From positions 1 through 64,000 of the forward strand of contig QXXE01000011.1 in the NCBI GenBank assembly GCA_009911355.1: a DNA stretch of 64,000 nucleotides, given 5' to 3'. The notes beneath the pieces were generated by a model, which searched no databases, was not told the origin of the DNA, and worked only from the letters and a program-made list of their open reading frames with translations. Both the position numbers and the translations under genes were made by a program. Below are positions 18,404 to 27,695 of the stretch, in pieces. Position 1 is the first letter of the stretch; each line of letters starts with the position of its first letter. This DNA comes from Clostridiaceae bacterium. GTDB lineage: Bacteria > Bacillota > Clostridia > Oscillospirales > Butyricicoccaceae.

Positions 18404-18620
18404 CGAGCGCCCCTCCGGGGACGTGTCCTTGCCGGGCAGGCGCCCTGCGCTAGCAGCGCCAGCGGGGCAAAACTGCCGCCATCCCATGCGCCCTTAGGGC
18501 GCGCGGTGATGCGTTTGCGTGGCAGCGCACGATTTCCGAGCGCTCCGCAAGCGGCATCTTGTTTCGCAAGCAGACTTGTCCCTTTGGGCTCCCTTTCCCG
18601 CCTGCGGGCGGGACGGGGGC
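18404..18620. repeat. Dispersed intergenic repeat, divergent copy E
   Basis: A series of short GC-rich inverted repeats ending in CCCGCCTGCGGGCGGGACGGGGGCG, the same terminal block as copy A. It lacks the AT-rich hairpin core. It lies inside the transporter operon, between the binding-protein gene and the first permease. Confidence 0.65.
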
Positions 18621-18657
18621 GTCCTTCCGGCAGCACAAACCGCACAGACCGTTAAGC

Positions 18658-18692
18658 AGGCGGCAGTGGGCAGTATCTGCTCACTGCCGCCT
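18658..18692 (+). promoter_or_regulatory. Intercistronic mRNA hairpin after the binding-protein gene
   Basis: AGGCGGCAGTG pairs with CACTGCCGCCT across a 13-nt loop. No T-run follows, so it is more likely an mRNA stabiliser or partial stop than a full terminator. Such hairpins commonly give excess binding protein over permease. Confidence 0.6.
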
Positions 18693-18724
18693 GTGTCATC
18701 CCCAACCCGAAAGGAGAGACCTCT

Positions 18725-19600
18725 ATGCGTTCCAATAAAGGGCGCAGCCGCTTCGTCTTCGCCTGCGTCGCTCCGGCAACCCTCCTGTTTTTCATTTTTA
18801 TGGTTTTGCCCACGCTGAACGTTTTCCGCATGTCGCTGTTCGAGCGCGGGGCCTATTCCCCCACCGAAACCTTTGTAGGGCTGCAAAATTTCAAAACCCT
18901 GCTGCGCGACCCCAAATTTATTTCTTCCATGCAGAATACGGTGCTGCTGATCGTGGTCGTGACCATCGTCACCTTCTTTTTTGCGCTGCTGTTCGCAGGC
19001 ATCCTGACCCGCGAGAAAATCCGTGGGCAGAACTTTTTCCGGGTCGTATTTTACATCCCGAATATCCTGTCTGTCGTTGTGATTGCGGGTATTTTCTCTG
19101 CAATCTACAAGCCGGAAAACGGGATGCTCAACAGCATCCTGTCCCTCCTGTCCGGCCAGTCTGTAATGGTGCTGTGGAAGGATCAGCCGATGGTTGTCAT
19201 CAGCATCATTATCGCCATGGTCTGGCAGGCGATCGGTTATTATATGGTCATGTACATGGCGTCCATGTCCGCCGTCCCGGAAAGCCTGTATGAGAGCGCG
19301 GAGCTGGACGGCGCCGGGCGCATCACCCAATTTTTCCAGATTACGCTCCCGCTGATCTGGACCAATATCCGCACAACGCTGACCTTCTTTATCATTTCGA
19401 CGATTAACATGGCGTTCTTGTTTGTAAAAGCGATGGTTGCAAAGGGCATGGCGGACGTTGCCCTGAGCTTTATGTACAACCAGAAGGACGCGGGCCTGTA
19501 CGGCTATTCGATGGCGGCAGGCGTGGTGATCTTCCTGTTCTCGTTCCTGCTGTCGTTGCTGGTCAACCAGGCGACCAAACGGGAACCGCTGGAAATGTAA
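18725..19600 (+). CDS. Sugar ABC transporter permease, MalF/UgpA type
   Basis: 291 aa with six predicted membrane helices. The EAA loop (ESAELDGAGRITQFFQITLPLI) that contacts the ATPase is present near residue 195. AAAGGAGAG precedes the ATG. It is paired with the next permease, 12 bp away. No ATPase gene is in the operon, so a shared MsmK-type ATPase elsewhere is expected, as is usual for these Firmicute systems. Confidence 0.92.
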   Translation: MRSNKGRSRFVFACVAPATLLFFIFMVLPTLNVFRMSLFERGAYSPTETFVGLQNFKTLLRDPKFISSMQNTVLLIVVVTIVTFFFALLFAGILTREKIRGQNFFRVVFYIPNILSVVVIAGIFSAIYKPENGMLNSILSLLSGQSVMVLWKDQPMVVISIIIAMVWQAIGYYMVMYMASMSAVPESLYESAELDGAGRITQFFQITLPLIWTNIRTTLTFFIISTINMAFLFVKAMVAKGMADVALSFMYNQKDAGLYGYSMAAGVVIFLFSFLLSLLVNQATKREPLEM

Positions 19601-19612
19601 GGGGGGCAGGTC

Positions 19613-20500
19613 ATGAAACAGAAAAAGGGCATTTCTACCGATACGCTGTTTAAGGCTTTCGTTTATGTAGCGCTTGCCACCCTGGCGGTCCTGATCCTCG
19701 TGCCGGTCGCATGGGTCTTCCTGGCGTCCATCAAGCAGAACAGCGAATTTTACGGCAACCCGTGGGCCCTGCCCGCTGGCTTCTACTGGCAAAACTTTGT
19801 CGACGCTTGGAACGCCGCCAGCATGGGCAGCTATATGCTGAACTCGGTGGCCGTCACGGCGCTTGCGCTGGCCATCCTGCTTGCCGTTGCGCTGCCTGCG
19901 GCCTACTGCCTGTCGCGCTTCCATTTCCGCGGCAGGAAATTCCTGAACACCTGCTTTATGGCGGGGCTGTTCATCAATGTCAACTATATCGTCGTCCCGA
20001 TCTTCCTGATGCTGCGCGACTGGGACAGCTGGCTGAACTACTTTTTCGGCAAAACGCTGCTGCTGAACAACCTGCTCGTGCTGGCGGTTGTTTACGCCTC
20101 CACGGCGCTGCCCTTCACGATCTACCTGCTGTCCGGCTATTTCGCGACCCTCCCCGGCGATTTCGAGGAAGCCGCCTACATCGACGGCGCGGGCTACGGG
20201 ACGACCATGCTGCGCATCATTTTCCCAATGGCGCAGCCCTCCATCATCACGATCATCCTGTTCAACTTCCTCTCCTTCTGGAATGAGTACATCATCTCCA
20301 TGACGCTCATGAGCAGCGCCACCGGGCAGAAGACCCTGCCTGTCGGGCTGCTGAATCTGATGCAGGCGCAGCAATCCTCCGCGCAGTATGGCATCCTGTA
20401 TGCGGGCCTTGTGCTGGTGATGCTGCCCACGCTGATCCTCTATATCTGCGTACAAAAAAAGCTGACACAGGGCATGACCGTCGGCGGACTGAAAGGGTAA
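19613..20500 (+). CDS. Sugar ABC transporter permease, MalG/UgpE type
   Basis: 295 aa with six membrane helices. The EAA loop is EEAAYIDGAGYGTTMLRIIFPMA. GGGGGGCAG precedes the ATG at 19613. It forms the heterodimeric channel with the upstream permease. The next gene starts 9 bp later. Confidence 0.92.
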   Translation: MKQKKGISTDTLFKAFVYVALATLAVLILVPVAWVFLASIKQNSEFYGNPWALPAGFYWQNFVDAWNAASMGSYMLNSVAVTALALAILLAVALPAAYCLSRFHFRGRKFLNTCFMAGLFINVNYIVVPIFLMLRDWDSWLNYFFGKTLLLNNLLVLAVVYASTALPFTIYLLSGYFATLPGDFEEAAYIDGAGYGTTMLRIIFPMAQPSIITIILFNFLSFWNEYIISMTLMSSATGQKTLPVGLLNLMQAQQSSAQYGILYAGLVLVMLPTLILYICVQKKLTQGMTVGGLKG

Positions 20501-20509
20501 GGTGGAACC

Positions 20510-20710
20510 ATGGAATTTTGGAAAGAAAACCCTGGGCTGCGCATCGGCCTGATGCTGCTGATGTTTCTGGCGGGGCTTGCGCTGCTGTTTTACGGCTGGG
20601 GGCTGACCGGCAAGCTTTCCGGGTTAGGGATCATGCTGGCCGGGGTCGCACTGCTGCTGTGTACGCTTTGGCTTTATAACAGGGCCTTCCAGGACCCGAA
20701 AAATCAATAA
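20510..20710 (+). CDS. Small two-helix membrane protein in the lacto-N-biose operon
   Basis: 66 aa with two hydrophobic segments (about residues 11-28 and 34-55) and a charged tail ending DPKNQ. A ribosome site (AAGGTGG) precedes the ATG. It lies 9 bp after the permease and 13 bp before the phosphorylase gene, so it is clearly co-transcribed. There is no recognised domain. It could be an accessory subunit of the transporter, but this is speculative. Confidence 0.7.
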   Translation: MEFWKENPGLRIGLMLLMFLAGLALLFYGWGLTGKLSGLGIMLAGVALLLCTLWLYNRAFQDPKNQ

Positions 20711-20723
20711 CGGAGGGGCCGCA

Positions 20724-22898
20724 ATGAAGCATGAGAACTATGGCAGGGTCACCATCCCTACCGACGTAGATGTAATACCGGAAACCCTGGAGCTCCTGCG
20801 CCGCTGGGGGGCGGACGCAATCCGCGACTGCGACGGCACCGATTTCCCGGAAGCGCTCCGCAGCGCCGGGGCAAAGGTATATGCCACCTACTACACCACC
20901 CGCCGGGACAACGCCTGGGCCGAAGCAAACCCGGACGAGGTGCAGCAGTGCTACCTGATGACCGGCTTCCACACCGCGGGGGGCTGCGGCTCCCTTTCGA
21001 TCCCCTTGATGCAGGGGGTCAGCACCGAGCTCATGGCGGTGAACACGCGCGACGACATCAAACGCTGGTGGGAGGTCATGGACCGCTCCGCCGGCGAACC
21101 GGTCAGCCCCGATAGCTGGCACTATGACGGGCAGTCGGGCTGCGTGGTCCTGGAATCGCCTATCCCTTTCCATGACTATACGGTCAGCTTCCTCGCTTAC
21201 CTGATCTGGGACCCAGTGCATATGTACAACGCTGTTACCAACAGCTGGACAGACGTAGAGCACCAGATTACCTTCGACGTGCGCCAGCCCAAAACCCACC
21301 GCTACAGCATGGAGCGTCTCCGGCGGTTCATCGCGTCCCATCCTTACGTCGACGTCATCCGCTACACAACCTTTTTCCATCAGTTCACCCTCGTTTTTGA
21401 CGAGCTGCGGCGGGAAAAATACGTCGATTGGTACGGCTATTCCGCATCGGTATCCCCTTATATCCTGGAACAGTTTGAAAAGGAGGCGGGCTACCGCTTC
21501 CGCCCGGAATTTATCATTGACGAAGGGTATCACAACAACCAGTACCGCGTCCCCACCCGGGAATACAAGGATTTTATGGCCTTCCAACGCAGGGAGGTTG
21601 CCAAGCTGGCCCGGGAAATGGTGGATATCACCCATGAGCTCGGCAAGGAAGCAATGATGTTCCTCGGCGACCACTGGATCGGCATGGAGCCCTTCCTGGA
21701 AGAGTTCCCCACCATCGGCTTGGACGCGGTGGTCGGCAGCGTTGGCAGCGGCGCGACCCTGCGGCTGATCTCGGATATCCCCGGTGTAAAATACACCGAA
21801 GGGCGCTTCCTTCCCTATTTCTTCCCCGACACCTTCCATGAGGGCGGCGACCCTGTGCGCGAAGCGAAGGAAAACTGGGTGACCGCCCGGCGCGCCATCC
21901 TGCGCAAGCCGGTCGACCGGATCGGCTACGGCGGCTATTTGAAGCTGGCCTGCCAGTTCCCCGAATTTATCCGCTATGTGGAAAGCGTCTGTACGGAATT
22001 CCGGCAGCTTTATGACAGCATTGACGGCGCAAAGCCTTGGTGCGCAAAAACCGTGGCTGTCCTGAACTGCTGGGGCAAGGCCCGCGCCTGGGGCTGCCAT
22101 ATGGTACACCATGCCCTTTATTTCAAAAAGAATTATTCCTATGCGGGCGTCATCGAAGCACTTTCGGGCGCGCCGTTTGACGTGCGGTTCCTGAGCTTTG
22201 ACGACCTCAAGGCCGGCCCCGGCGTGCTGGACGGCGTAGACGTCCTGCTGAACATCGGCGACGCGGACACCGCCCACACCGGCGGCGCTGTCTGGGAAGA
22301 CCCGGAAATTGCCGCTGCCGTCAAGCGGTTCGTACACCAGGGGGGCGGGCTGATCGGTGTCGGCGAGCCCTCCGGCCACCAGTATCAGGGACGTTTTTTG
22401 CAGCTGTCCAGCGTGCTGGGCGTGGAGAAGGAAACCGGCATGACGCTCGGGTATGACAAGTACAACTGGGACGAACACCCAGGCCACTTTATCCTTGCTG
22501 ACTGCACCCGGCCGGTCGACTTCGGCGAAGGCCAAAAGGGCGTCTATGCCCTGCCCGCCGCAGAGGTCCTGATCCAGCGTGACCGCGAAGTACAGCTGGC
22601 GGTAAACCGATTTGGCGCGGGGCGCGCCGTGTATCTCTCCGGGCTGCCCTATTCCTTTGAAAACAGCCGCCTGCTGTACCGCGCAATCCTTTGGTGCGCC
22701 CGCAGCGAGGATGCCCTGCACCGCTGGTTCTCCTCCAATTTCAACGTGGAGGTACACGCATATCCCGAAAGCGGCAAATTCTGTGTCGTAAACAACACCT
22801 ACGAGCCGCAGGCTACGACCGTGTACAAGGGGGACGGCAGCGCGTTCCCGCTGGAGCTCGCGGAAAACGAAATCTGCTGGTTCCCAGCCATGCCCTGA
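20724..22898 (+). CDS. lnpA: 1,3-beta-galactosyl-N-acetylhexosamine phosphorylase (GH112)
   Basis: Phosphorolyses lacto-N-biose or galacto-N-biose to galactose 1-phosphate plus GlcNAc or GalNAc in the cytoplasm. It is 724 aa with no signal peptide. N-terminal GRVTIPTDVDVIPETLELL followed by WGADAIRDCDGTDFPE is characteristic of the family, with a TIM-barrel first half and beta-rich second half. ACGGAGGGG precedes the ATG at 20724. It ends the operon at the 22924 terminator. Preference for lacto- or galacto-N-biose cannot be decided here. The long antisense frames over it are artefacts. Confidence 0.95.
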   Translation: MKHENYGRVTIPTDVDVIPETLELLRRWGADAIRDCDGTDFPEALRSAGAKVYATYYTTRRDNAWAEANPDEVQQCYLMTGFHTAGGCGSLSIPLMQGVSTELMAVNTRDDIKRWWEVMDRSAGEPVSPDSWHYDGQSGCVVLESPIPFHDYTVSFLAYLIWDPVHMYNAVTNSWTDVEHQITFDVRQPKTHRYSMERLRRFIASHPYVDVIRYTTFFHQFTLVFDELRREKYVDWYGYSASVSPYILEQFEKEAGYRFRPEFIIDEGYHNNQYRVPTREYKDFMAFQRREVAKLAREMVDITHELGKEAMMFLGDHWIGMEPFLEEFPTIGLDAVVGSVGSGATLRLISDIPGVKYTEGRFLPYFFPDTFHEGGDPVREAKENWVTARRAILRKPVDRIGYGGYLKLACQFPEFIRYVESVCTEFRQLYDSIDGAKPWCAKTVAVLNCWGKARAWGCHMVHHALYFKKNYSYAGVIEALSGAPFDVRFLSFDDLKAGPGVLDGVDVLLNIGDADTAHTGGAVWEDPEIAAAVKRFVHQGGGLIGVGEPSGHQYQGRFLQLSSVLGVEKETGMTLGYDKYNWDEHPGHFILADCTRPVDFGEGQKGVYALPAAEVLIQRDREVQLAVNRFGAGRAVYLSGLPYSFENSRLLYRAILWCARSEDALHRWFSSNFNVEVHAYPESGKFCVVNNTYEPQATTVYKGDGSAFPLELAENEICWFPAMP

Positions 22899-22923
22899 GC
22901 AGCAAACCGCCGGTTCCTGCCAA

Positions 22924-22969
22924 ACGGAAAAACGTGAGAGCATAATGCTCCCACGTTTTTCCGTTTTAT
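22924..22969. terminator. Bidirectional terminator between lnpA and the sulfatase operon
   Basis: A 13-bp perfect stem (ACGGAAAAACGTG with CACGTTTTTCCGT), with a nested GAGCAT hairpin, is flanked by A/T-rich tracts on both sides. It lies between the convergent lnpA and sulfatase genes. Confidence 0.85.
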
Positions 22970-22994
22970 TTGCTTCCAGCTGCCATGCTGCGTG

Positions 22995-24488
22995 TCAGCC
23001 TTCCAGCCCAAGCCGTATAAACTGCTCCACGGGGCTGTCATGCCGCCGCATTGCCGCAGCAAGCTTACGGCACATTTCCCGCTCAAGCGCGGGATCATCC
23101 AGCGGATGCTCCTGCCCCGGATCGGTTTCCAGGTCAAACAGCAGGTTTTCCCCCGCCACCTCATACCGGCGGGCAAAATTATGGGTATCATCAGCAAGCC
23201 GGGCAACGGTATTCGGAATCCGCATGACCGGATAATCCGTGTAGCATAGGAATTGGCCCGTTTCAATTTGGGACATGTCGGTTAAATGGTCGACGTCCCA
23301 ATAATGGCCGATGGTGCTCGGCATGGCCGTGTAAAGATTCAGCGGCTGGTTGTCCGCGCGGATCGGGGCACGGAAATACGTGTACCGCCCGTCGCAGATA
23401 TTGACCTGCCGCCCAAACATGCCATAGATGGCGCTTTCGCGGATCGGCTCCCGCTCCCCCCGGATACGCGGCAGGAGGCTCCCGCCGTGCAGCGGATACC
23501 AGCATTCATGCTCGCTGATGCCAAAAAAGTCGAGTATCGTAGGCATGAGATCAATGTTTTGTGTCAGCATCCCGCAGCGAGACTGTCCCTGCATCCCCGG
23601 CAGGCTGACCATCAGTGGGATCTGGTAGACCTCGTTATAGCAGGGCATGTAGTTCTTTGCCATAAACCCATGCTCCCCGAGCAGGTACCCGTGGTCGGTC
23701 GTAAGGATCACCATCGTATCTTCCCACAGGCTGTACCGGTCGAGCACATCCAGCACCTTCCCAAGCCACCGGTCGCTCATGGTGACAAGCCCTGCATAGC
23801 GGCGGCGGGCGTGTTCCAGGGCTTCCGCCGTTGCCTGCTCCGTGCCCGTGTAGGCCGGCCAGAAGAACAGCTTATCTGAATACGCATCCGGGTACTCCAT
23901 TTCTGGCTGGTCGAACGGCTCATGCGGGTCAAAGGAGTCGACCAGCAGGAACCAGTTATCGTCGCCGTGATGCGCCTCAACCCAGTCGGCCGCATGGCGC
24001 AGCGTTTTTGGCGACGGGAAATCCGCTTCGCTTTGGAACCGCTGCCGGTTGCGGGCATACTGGGAGGAAAACTGCCCATAATGCTCCCGCTCAACCGGCG
24101 CGCCGAGATCGGAAGCCCACGCGTCGGTTTCCTGCCCGCGGATAAAGTCCCAGGAATCGAAAACCGCATGGTAATTCTCGCCGCCGAGGTGGAAATAGTG
24201 ATAATGGTCGGTGACCATATGGCTGAACACGCCATTTTTGCGCAGCACGGCAGGCAGCGTGCAGTCGAACGGCTGGACAGGCGCCCAGTTGCGTTCCAGG
24301 AAATCCAGCCGCCCGGTGAGCAGGTCGTGGCGCGCGGGCATGCAGGGCGCCGACCCTACAAAATGGTTGTCAAACACGCAGCTGCGCGCCGCAAGCCGGT
24401 CCATATTCGGCGTCCGCACCCATTCGTTCCCATAGGCGTGCAGATACCGCCGGTTCAGGCTGTCCATCAAAAAAACGATCGTTTTCAC
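22995..24488 (-). CDS. Sulfatase, Cys-type (paralogue 1)
   Basis: 497 aa, S1-family sulfatase acting on sulfate esters. The formylglycine motif is C49-M-P-A-R in GSAPCMPARHDLLTGRL, and a further active-site region is VILTTDHGYLLGEHG. No signal peptide is seen, so it appears cytoplasmic. The start is GTG 24488, which overlaps the upstream sulfatase stop (GTGA) with GGAAGGAG before it. It opens KTIVFLMDSLNRRYLHAYG, where the usual second metal-binding Asp is Ser. It is closely related to the proteins at 34157 and 35680. The last gene of the run. Confidence 0.92.
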   Translation of the reverse strand: MKTIVFLMDSLNRRYLHAYGNEWVRTPNMDRLAARSCVFDNHFVGSAPCMPARHDLLTGRLDFLERNWAPVQPFDCTLPAVLRKNGVFSHMVTDHYHYFHLGGENYHAVFDSWDFIRGQETDAWASDLGAPVEREHYGQFSSQYARNRQRFQSEADFPSPKTLRHAADWVEAHHGDDNWFLLVDSFDPHEPFDQPEMEYPDAYSDKLFFWPAYTGTEQATAEALEHARRRYAGLVTMSDRWLGKVLDVLDRYSLWEDTMVILTTDHGYLLGEHGFMAKNYMPCYNEVYQIPLMVSLPGMQGQSRCGMLTQNIDLMPTILDFFGISEHECWYPLHGGSLLPRIRGEREPIRESAIYGMFGRQVNICDGRYTYFRAPIRADNQPLNLYTAMPSTIGHYWDVDHLTDMSQIETGQFLCYTDYPVMRIPNTVARLADDTHNFARRYEVAGENLLFDLETDPGQEHPLDDPALEREMCRKLAAAMRRHDSPVEQFIRLGLEG

Positions 24489-26026
24489 AAATCCCGCTCC
24501 TTCCGGTAGCCTGCGGCGCGTGCCGTACACCAGGTTTTCTGCGCCGCCGGGTAATGGTCAAGCAGATACATCAGCCGCCGCCGGGCCAGCGTAGCCTGTT
24601 CCTGGTATGCGGGGTCGTGGATGCGGTTGGCCGTCTCCCCTGGGTCGGCGGACAAATCATAATATTCCTCATACGGCAGCTCCCCCGGCGCATAATCCAG
24701 ATATTTCACATATTTCCCGCTCCCGGTGATAATCGCCTGCCAGGCGTTGCCGCGCCTGCCGTCCGCGCCCCGCTTTTGCAGCAGCTGCTCCCAGTCCTGC
24801 CCCGGCACACGTTCCTCGGTGAAATCGCTTTCACTGAAGCAGAATTCCCGGCAGCTGTCCGCCTCCCCTCGCAATATCGGGAGAAAGGAGCGGCTGGGGA
24901 TGCGGTCGTTATAGGCTGGCCAATCCCGGCTGAGCGCCTGCTGCGCGTCCAACCCCGCGTATTCGAGGATTGTAGCCGCGATATCGCTGATTTCAACCGG
25001 CGACGCAACCTCGCCAACCGGGGCCTGCCCCGGCAGCCACGCCGCCAGCGGCACCCGCACAGACTGCTCCCACGGCACGCCCTTCTGAATGCGGTAGTGG
25101 TCGCCCAGCATATCGCCGTGGTCAGAGACAAACAGCACCAGCGTGTTTTCCAGCATCCCGCGCTCCTCCAGCGTCCCCAGAAGCGCACCGACCTGATCGT
25201 CAATCAGCCGCAGCATCGCCTTTGCGGAACGGCGCTGGCGGCAAAGGGCGTCCTTTTCCGCGTCGGTCAGCACCTGCCCGTCCGGAAGGAGGAAACCGCC
25301 GTCCTGCTCCTCAGGGACCATATCCAGATAACGCTGCGGCGCGTCATACGGCTTGTGCGGCCCGCAGAAGGACGCAAGCAGGTAAAACGGCTGTTCTGCC
25401 GGATGGGCGCGCAGCCACTCGCAGGCTTTCCGCCCGGTGACGACATCGATATAATCTTCCTCCGCAAAGGGCCACGGAAGCGCGCGGTCGTAATTGTGGT
25501 CGGGCGTATCGCCGTTGCTGCCGCCGCATTCCACATAGAAATCCCGCACCTGCTCAAGCAGCCCCTGATCCCGGAGGTACGCGCCATAATCGCAATCATT
25601 CCCCACCACCTGCTGCTTGCCGGCGGTTTCCCAGACCTCGTCAAAACCGTACTGCCGCGAAGCCCCGGCGGTCAAATCCATCCCGCAGCCGCGCGGCGTC
25701 GCCCACGGATATGTCTGGGTAAAGTGGAATTTCCCAATGCCACAGGTGCGGTAGCCTGCCTTTTGCAGCGCCTGCATAAAGGTCGGTATCTGGGGGAACA
25801 GGTCTCCGGACATGGTCAGCGTACCGATCTGCCGCGGGTATCTCCCGGTAATCAGCGAGGTCCTCGCGGGGGTGCAGATCGGGTTGGTCGTGCAGCAGCG
25901 GGTAAAATACGCGCCGTTTTGTGCGATGCGGTCAATATTGGGGGTCTCGGCGGCGCTGCCGGGCGCATAGCCCACATATTCCGCGCGCTGCTGGTCGGTC
26001 ATAATCAACAAGATATTTTTTTGCAT
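24485..26026 (-). CDS. Sulfatase, Cys-type (distinct subfamily)
   Basis: 513 aa. The formylglycine site is C51-T-P-A-R in NPICTPARTSLITGRYPRQ, with a metal-site start ILLIMTDQQRAEYVGY and VLFVSDHGDMLGDH. It is different from the other three sulfatases, closer to the arylsulfatase/choline-sulfatase-like branch with TDQQR. No signal peptide. The ribosome site is weak (GGGG). It lies 148 bp after the ABC ATPase gene and shares 4 bp with the next sulfatase. Confidence 0.92.
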   Translation of the reverse strand: MQKNILLIMTDQQRAEYVGYAPGSAAETPNIDRIAQNGAYFTRCCTTNPICTPARTSLITGRYPRQIGTLTMSGDLFPQIPTFMQALQKAGYRTCGIGKFHFTQTYPWATPRGCGMDLTAGASRQYGFDEVWETAGKQQVVGNDCDYGAYLRDQGLLEQVRDFYVECGGSNGDTPDHNYDRALPWPFAEEDYIDVVTGRKACEWLRAHPAEQPFYLLASFCGPHKPYDAPQRYLDMVPEEQDGGFLLPDGQVLTDAEKDALCRQRRSAKAMLRLIDDQVGALLGTLEERGMLENTLVLFVSDHGDMLGDHYRIQKGVPWEQSVRVPLAAWLPGQAPVGEVASPVEISDIAATILEYAGLDAQQALSRDWPAYNDRIPSRSFLPILRGEADSCREFCFSESDFTEERVPGQDWEQLLQKRGADGRRGNAWQAIITGSGKYVKYLDYAPGELPYEEYYDLSADPGETANRIHDPAYQEQATLARRRLMYLLDHYPAAQKTWCTARAAGYRKERDL

Positions 26027-26174
26027 AAAACAGCCCCATTTCTGTAAAAAGTGCTCCCCTGCACAGCCTAACCATGCAGAGGAGAAACAGGAGAAGAAGT
26101 AAAAAAGAGAAAAGATAGGAACGCATGTTGATTTGCGGGACGTCCCGAAGCACGTCTGCCCGCAGGCCCGGGCC

Positions 26175-26921
26175 TTACCACCACTTAATCAGGTCGGTCA
26201 CCCGGTTGCGCAGCTCCACGAACTCCGGCTGGACTACGTCGCGCGGGAGCGGGAGCGGATTGTCAATAACGGTTTTCACGGAGGTCGGCTTGTTGGTCAG
26301 CACCATGATTTTCTGGCTGAGATACACTGCTTCCTCGATGTTATGGGTAATGAACAGCACGGTCGTCCCCGTGCGCTGCCAAAGCTTGATCAGTTCGTCT
26401 TCCAGCTTGAAGCGCAGGTCAATGTCCAGCTGCCCATACGGCTCGTCCATCAGCAGCAGCTCCGGCTTGGTCGCAAACGCGCGCGCAATTGCCACACGCT
26501 GCAGCATGCTGATCGAAAGCTGGCTTGGGTAGTAATCGCGGAACTGTTCCAGCCCAACGATTTCCAGCATTTCCTCCACACTTGCGTCGGCCTCTGCCTT
26601 CGGGACCCTTTTAATTTCCAGCCCAAACCGGATATTCTGTTCCACCGTCAGCCACGGGAAGGAGGAATATTCCTGGAAGATATACGAGATATTCTGTTTT
26701 TTCGGGTCGACCGGGACGCCATTGACCAGGATCTCGCCCGCCGACGGCTCATAAAGCCGGGTCAGGCTGTTCAGGAAGGTCGTTTTGCCGCAGCCGGTCG
26801 GGCCGACGATGCAGAGGAACTCGCCTTCCTGCACTTCAAAATTGAGATCGTCCAGCACCAGCAGGTCGCCGAACCGCTTGGTCAGGTGCTCCACCCGCAC
26901 TTTAGGTTCCTGATTTGCCAT
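26175..26921 (-). CDS. ABC importer ATPase (NBD2) with a degenerate signature motif
   Basis: 248-aa SsuB/TauB-type nucleotide-binding subunit. Walker A is GPTGCGKTT (40-48), Q-loop Q83, Walker B with catalytic E160 (LLLMDEPYGQLD) and switch His H193 (FITHNIEEA). The signature is LSISM (135-139) instead of LSGGQ/M, so the two glycines that contact ATP across the dimer are replaced. It lies 15 bp after the other ATPase gene. It would pair with that subunit rather than form a homodimer. Confidence 0.9.
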   Translation of the reverse strand: MANQEPKVRVEHLTKRFGDLLVLDDLNFEVQEGEFLCIVGPTGCGKTTFLNSLTRLYEPSAGEILVNGVPVDPKKQNISYIFQEYSSFPWLTVEQNIRFGLEIKRVPKAEADASVEEMLEIVGLEQFRDYYPSQLSISMLQRVAIARAFATKPELLLMDEPYGQLDIDLRFKLEDELIKLWQRTGTTVLFITHNIEEAVYLSQKIMVLTNKPTSVKTVIDNPLPLPRDVVQPEFVELRNRVTDLIKWW

Positions 26922-26936
26922 GTTGCACCGCCTCCT

Positions 26937-27695
26937 TTACAGCGTATGGTCGACGACCGCATCAATTTCGCGGCGCAGCCGCAGGAATTCCGGGTCGGTA
27001 TAGTTCCGCGGGCGCGGCAGTGTGATTTCATACTCTGCTTTGACCCCGGTCGGGCAATTGCGCAGCACGAGGATACGGTCGGCAAGGTATACGGCCTCCT
27101 CAATGTTGTTGGTCACGAAAATGATCGTGCGCTTTTCCGCCTGCCAGATGCGGGTCAGCTCATCCTGCATCAAATAGCGCGTCTGTGCGTCAAGATGCCC
27201 GAACGGTTCGTCCAGCAGCATCACAAGCGGCTCGTTGCAGTAGGCCCGCGCAATGCCGACACGCTGCTGCATGCCGCCGGACAGCTTGACCGGGAAGGAA
27301 TTTTCAAAGCCCTGCAGGCCGACCAGGTCAATGTAATGCTGCGCCCGCCTGCGGCGCTCCTCTTTTTTCATGCCGCGCACCTTGGGGCCGTATTCGACAT
27401 TGCCCATGACGGTCAGCCAGGGGAACAGTGCGGTGTTCTGGAACACCATGCCGCGCTCAGGCGCTGGCCCTTCGATCGGCTTCCCCTGGCAGAGCAGCTC
27501 GCCGCCGCTGGGCGCTTCAAACCCTGCAACCATGTTCAGGATCGTGCTTTTCCCACACTGCCCGGGGCCAAACAGTACAAGCAGCTCGTTTTCTCGGACC
27601 TCAATGTTCAGGTCGCCTACAACCTGGTAACGCCCCGCCTCCGGCTTGTCGAAATATTTATCGACGTGGCGGAATTCAATCAAATAATCGCTCAT
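26937..27695 (-). CDS. ABC importer ATPase (NBD1) lacking the switch histidine
   Basis: 252-aa SsuB/TauB-type subunit. Walker A is GPGQCGKST (43-51), Q86, signature LSGGM intact (138-142), and Walker B with catalytic E163 ([11 protein letters not shown]). The H-loop histidine is Asn196 (FVTNNIEEA). The start is ATG 27695, overlapping the permease stop as ATGA. The open frame to 27890 lies inside the permease. With NBD2 it would give one canonical and one doubly defective ATP site. Confidence 0.9.
   Translation of the reverse strand: MSDYLIEFRHVDKYFDKPEAGRYQVVGDLNIEVRENELLVLFGPGQCGKSTILNMVAGFEAPSGGELLCQGKPIEGPAPERGMVFQNTALFPWLTVMGNVEYGPKVRGMKKEERRRRAQHYIDLVGLQGFENSFPVKLSGGMQQRVGIARAYCNEPLVMLLDEPFGHLDAQTRYLMQDELTRIWQAEKRTIIFVTNNIEEAVYLADRILVLRNCPTGVKAEYEITLPRPRNYTDPEFLRLRREIDAVVDHTL

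Noticed and set aside
18494-20455. 653-codon frame antisense to the two sugar permeases
   Set aside because: Composition (rich in His, Gln, Arg, Asp) is what antisense membrane genes give. No start signal or domain.
20631-22943. 770-codon open frame antisense to lnpA
   Set aside because: It covers the GH112 gene on the other strand, has no ribosome site and no recognisable motif. GC-rich codon use creates long mirror frames.
25932-26153. 73-codon minus-strand frame with a Leu-rich segment, overlapping the sulfatase start at 26026
   Set aside because: No ribosome site, and most of it is out of frame within the sulfatase gene.
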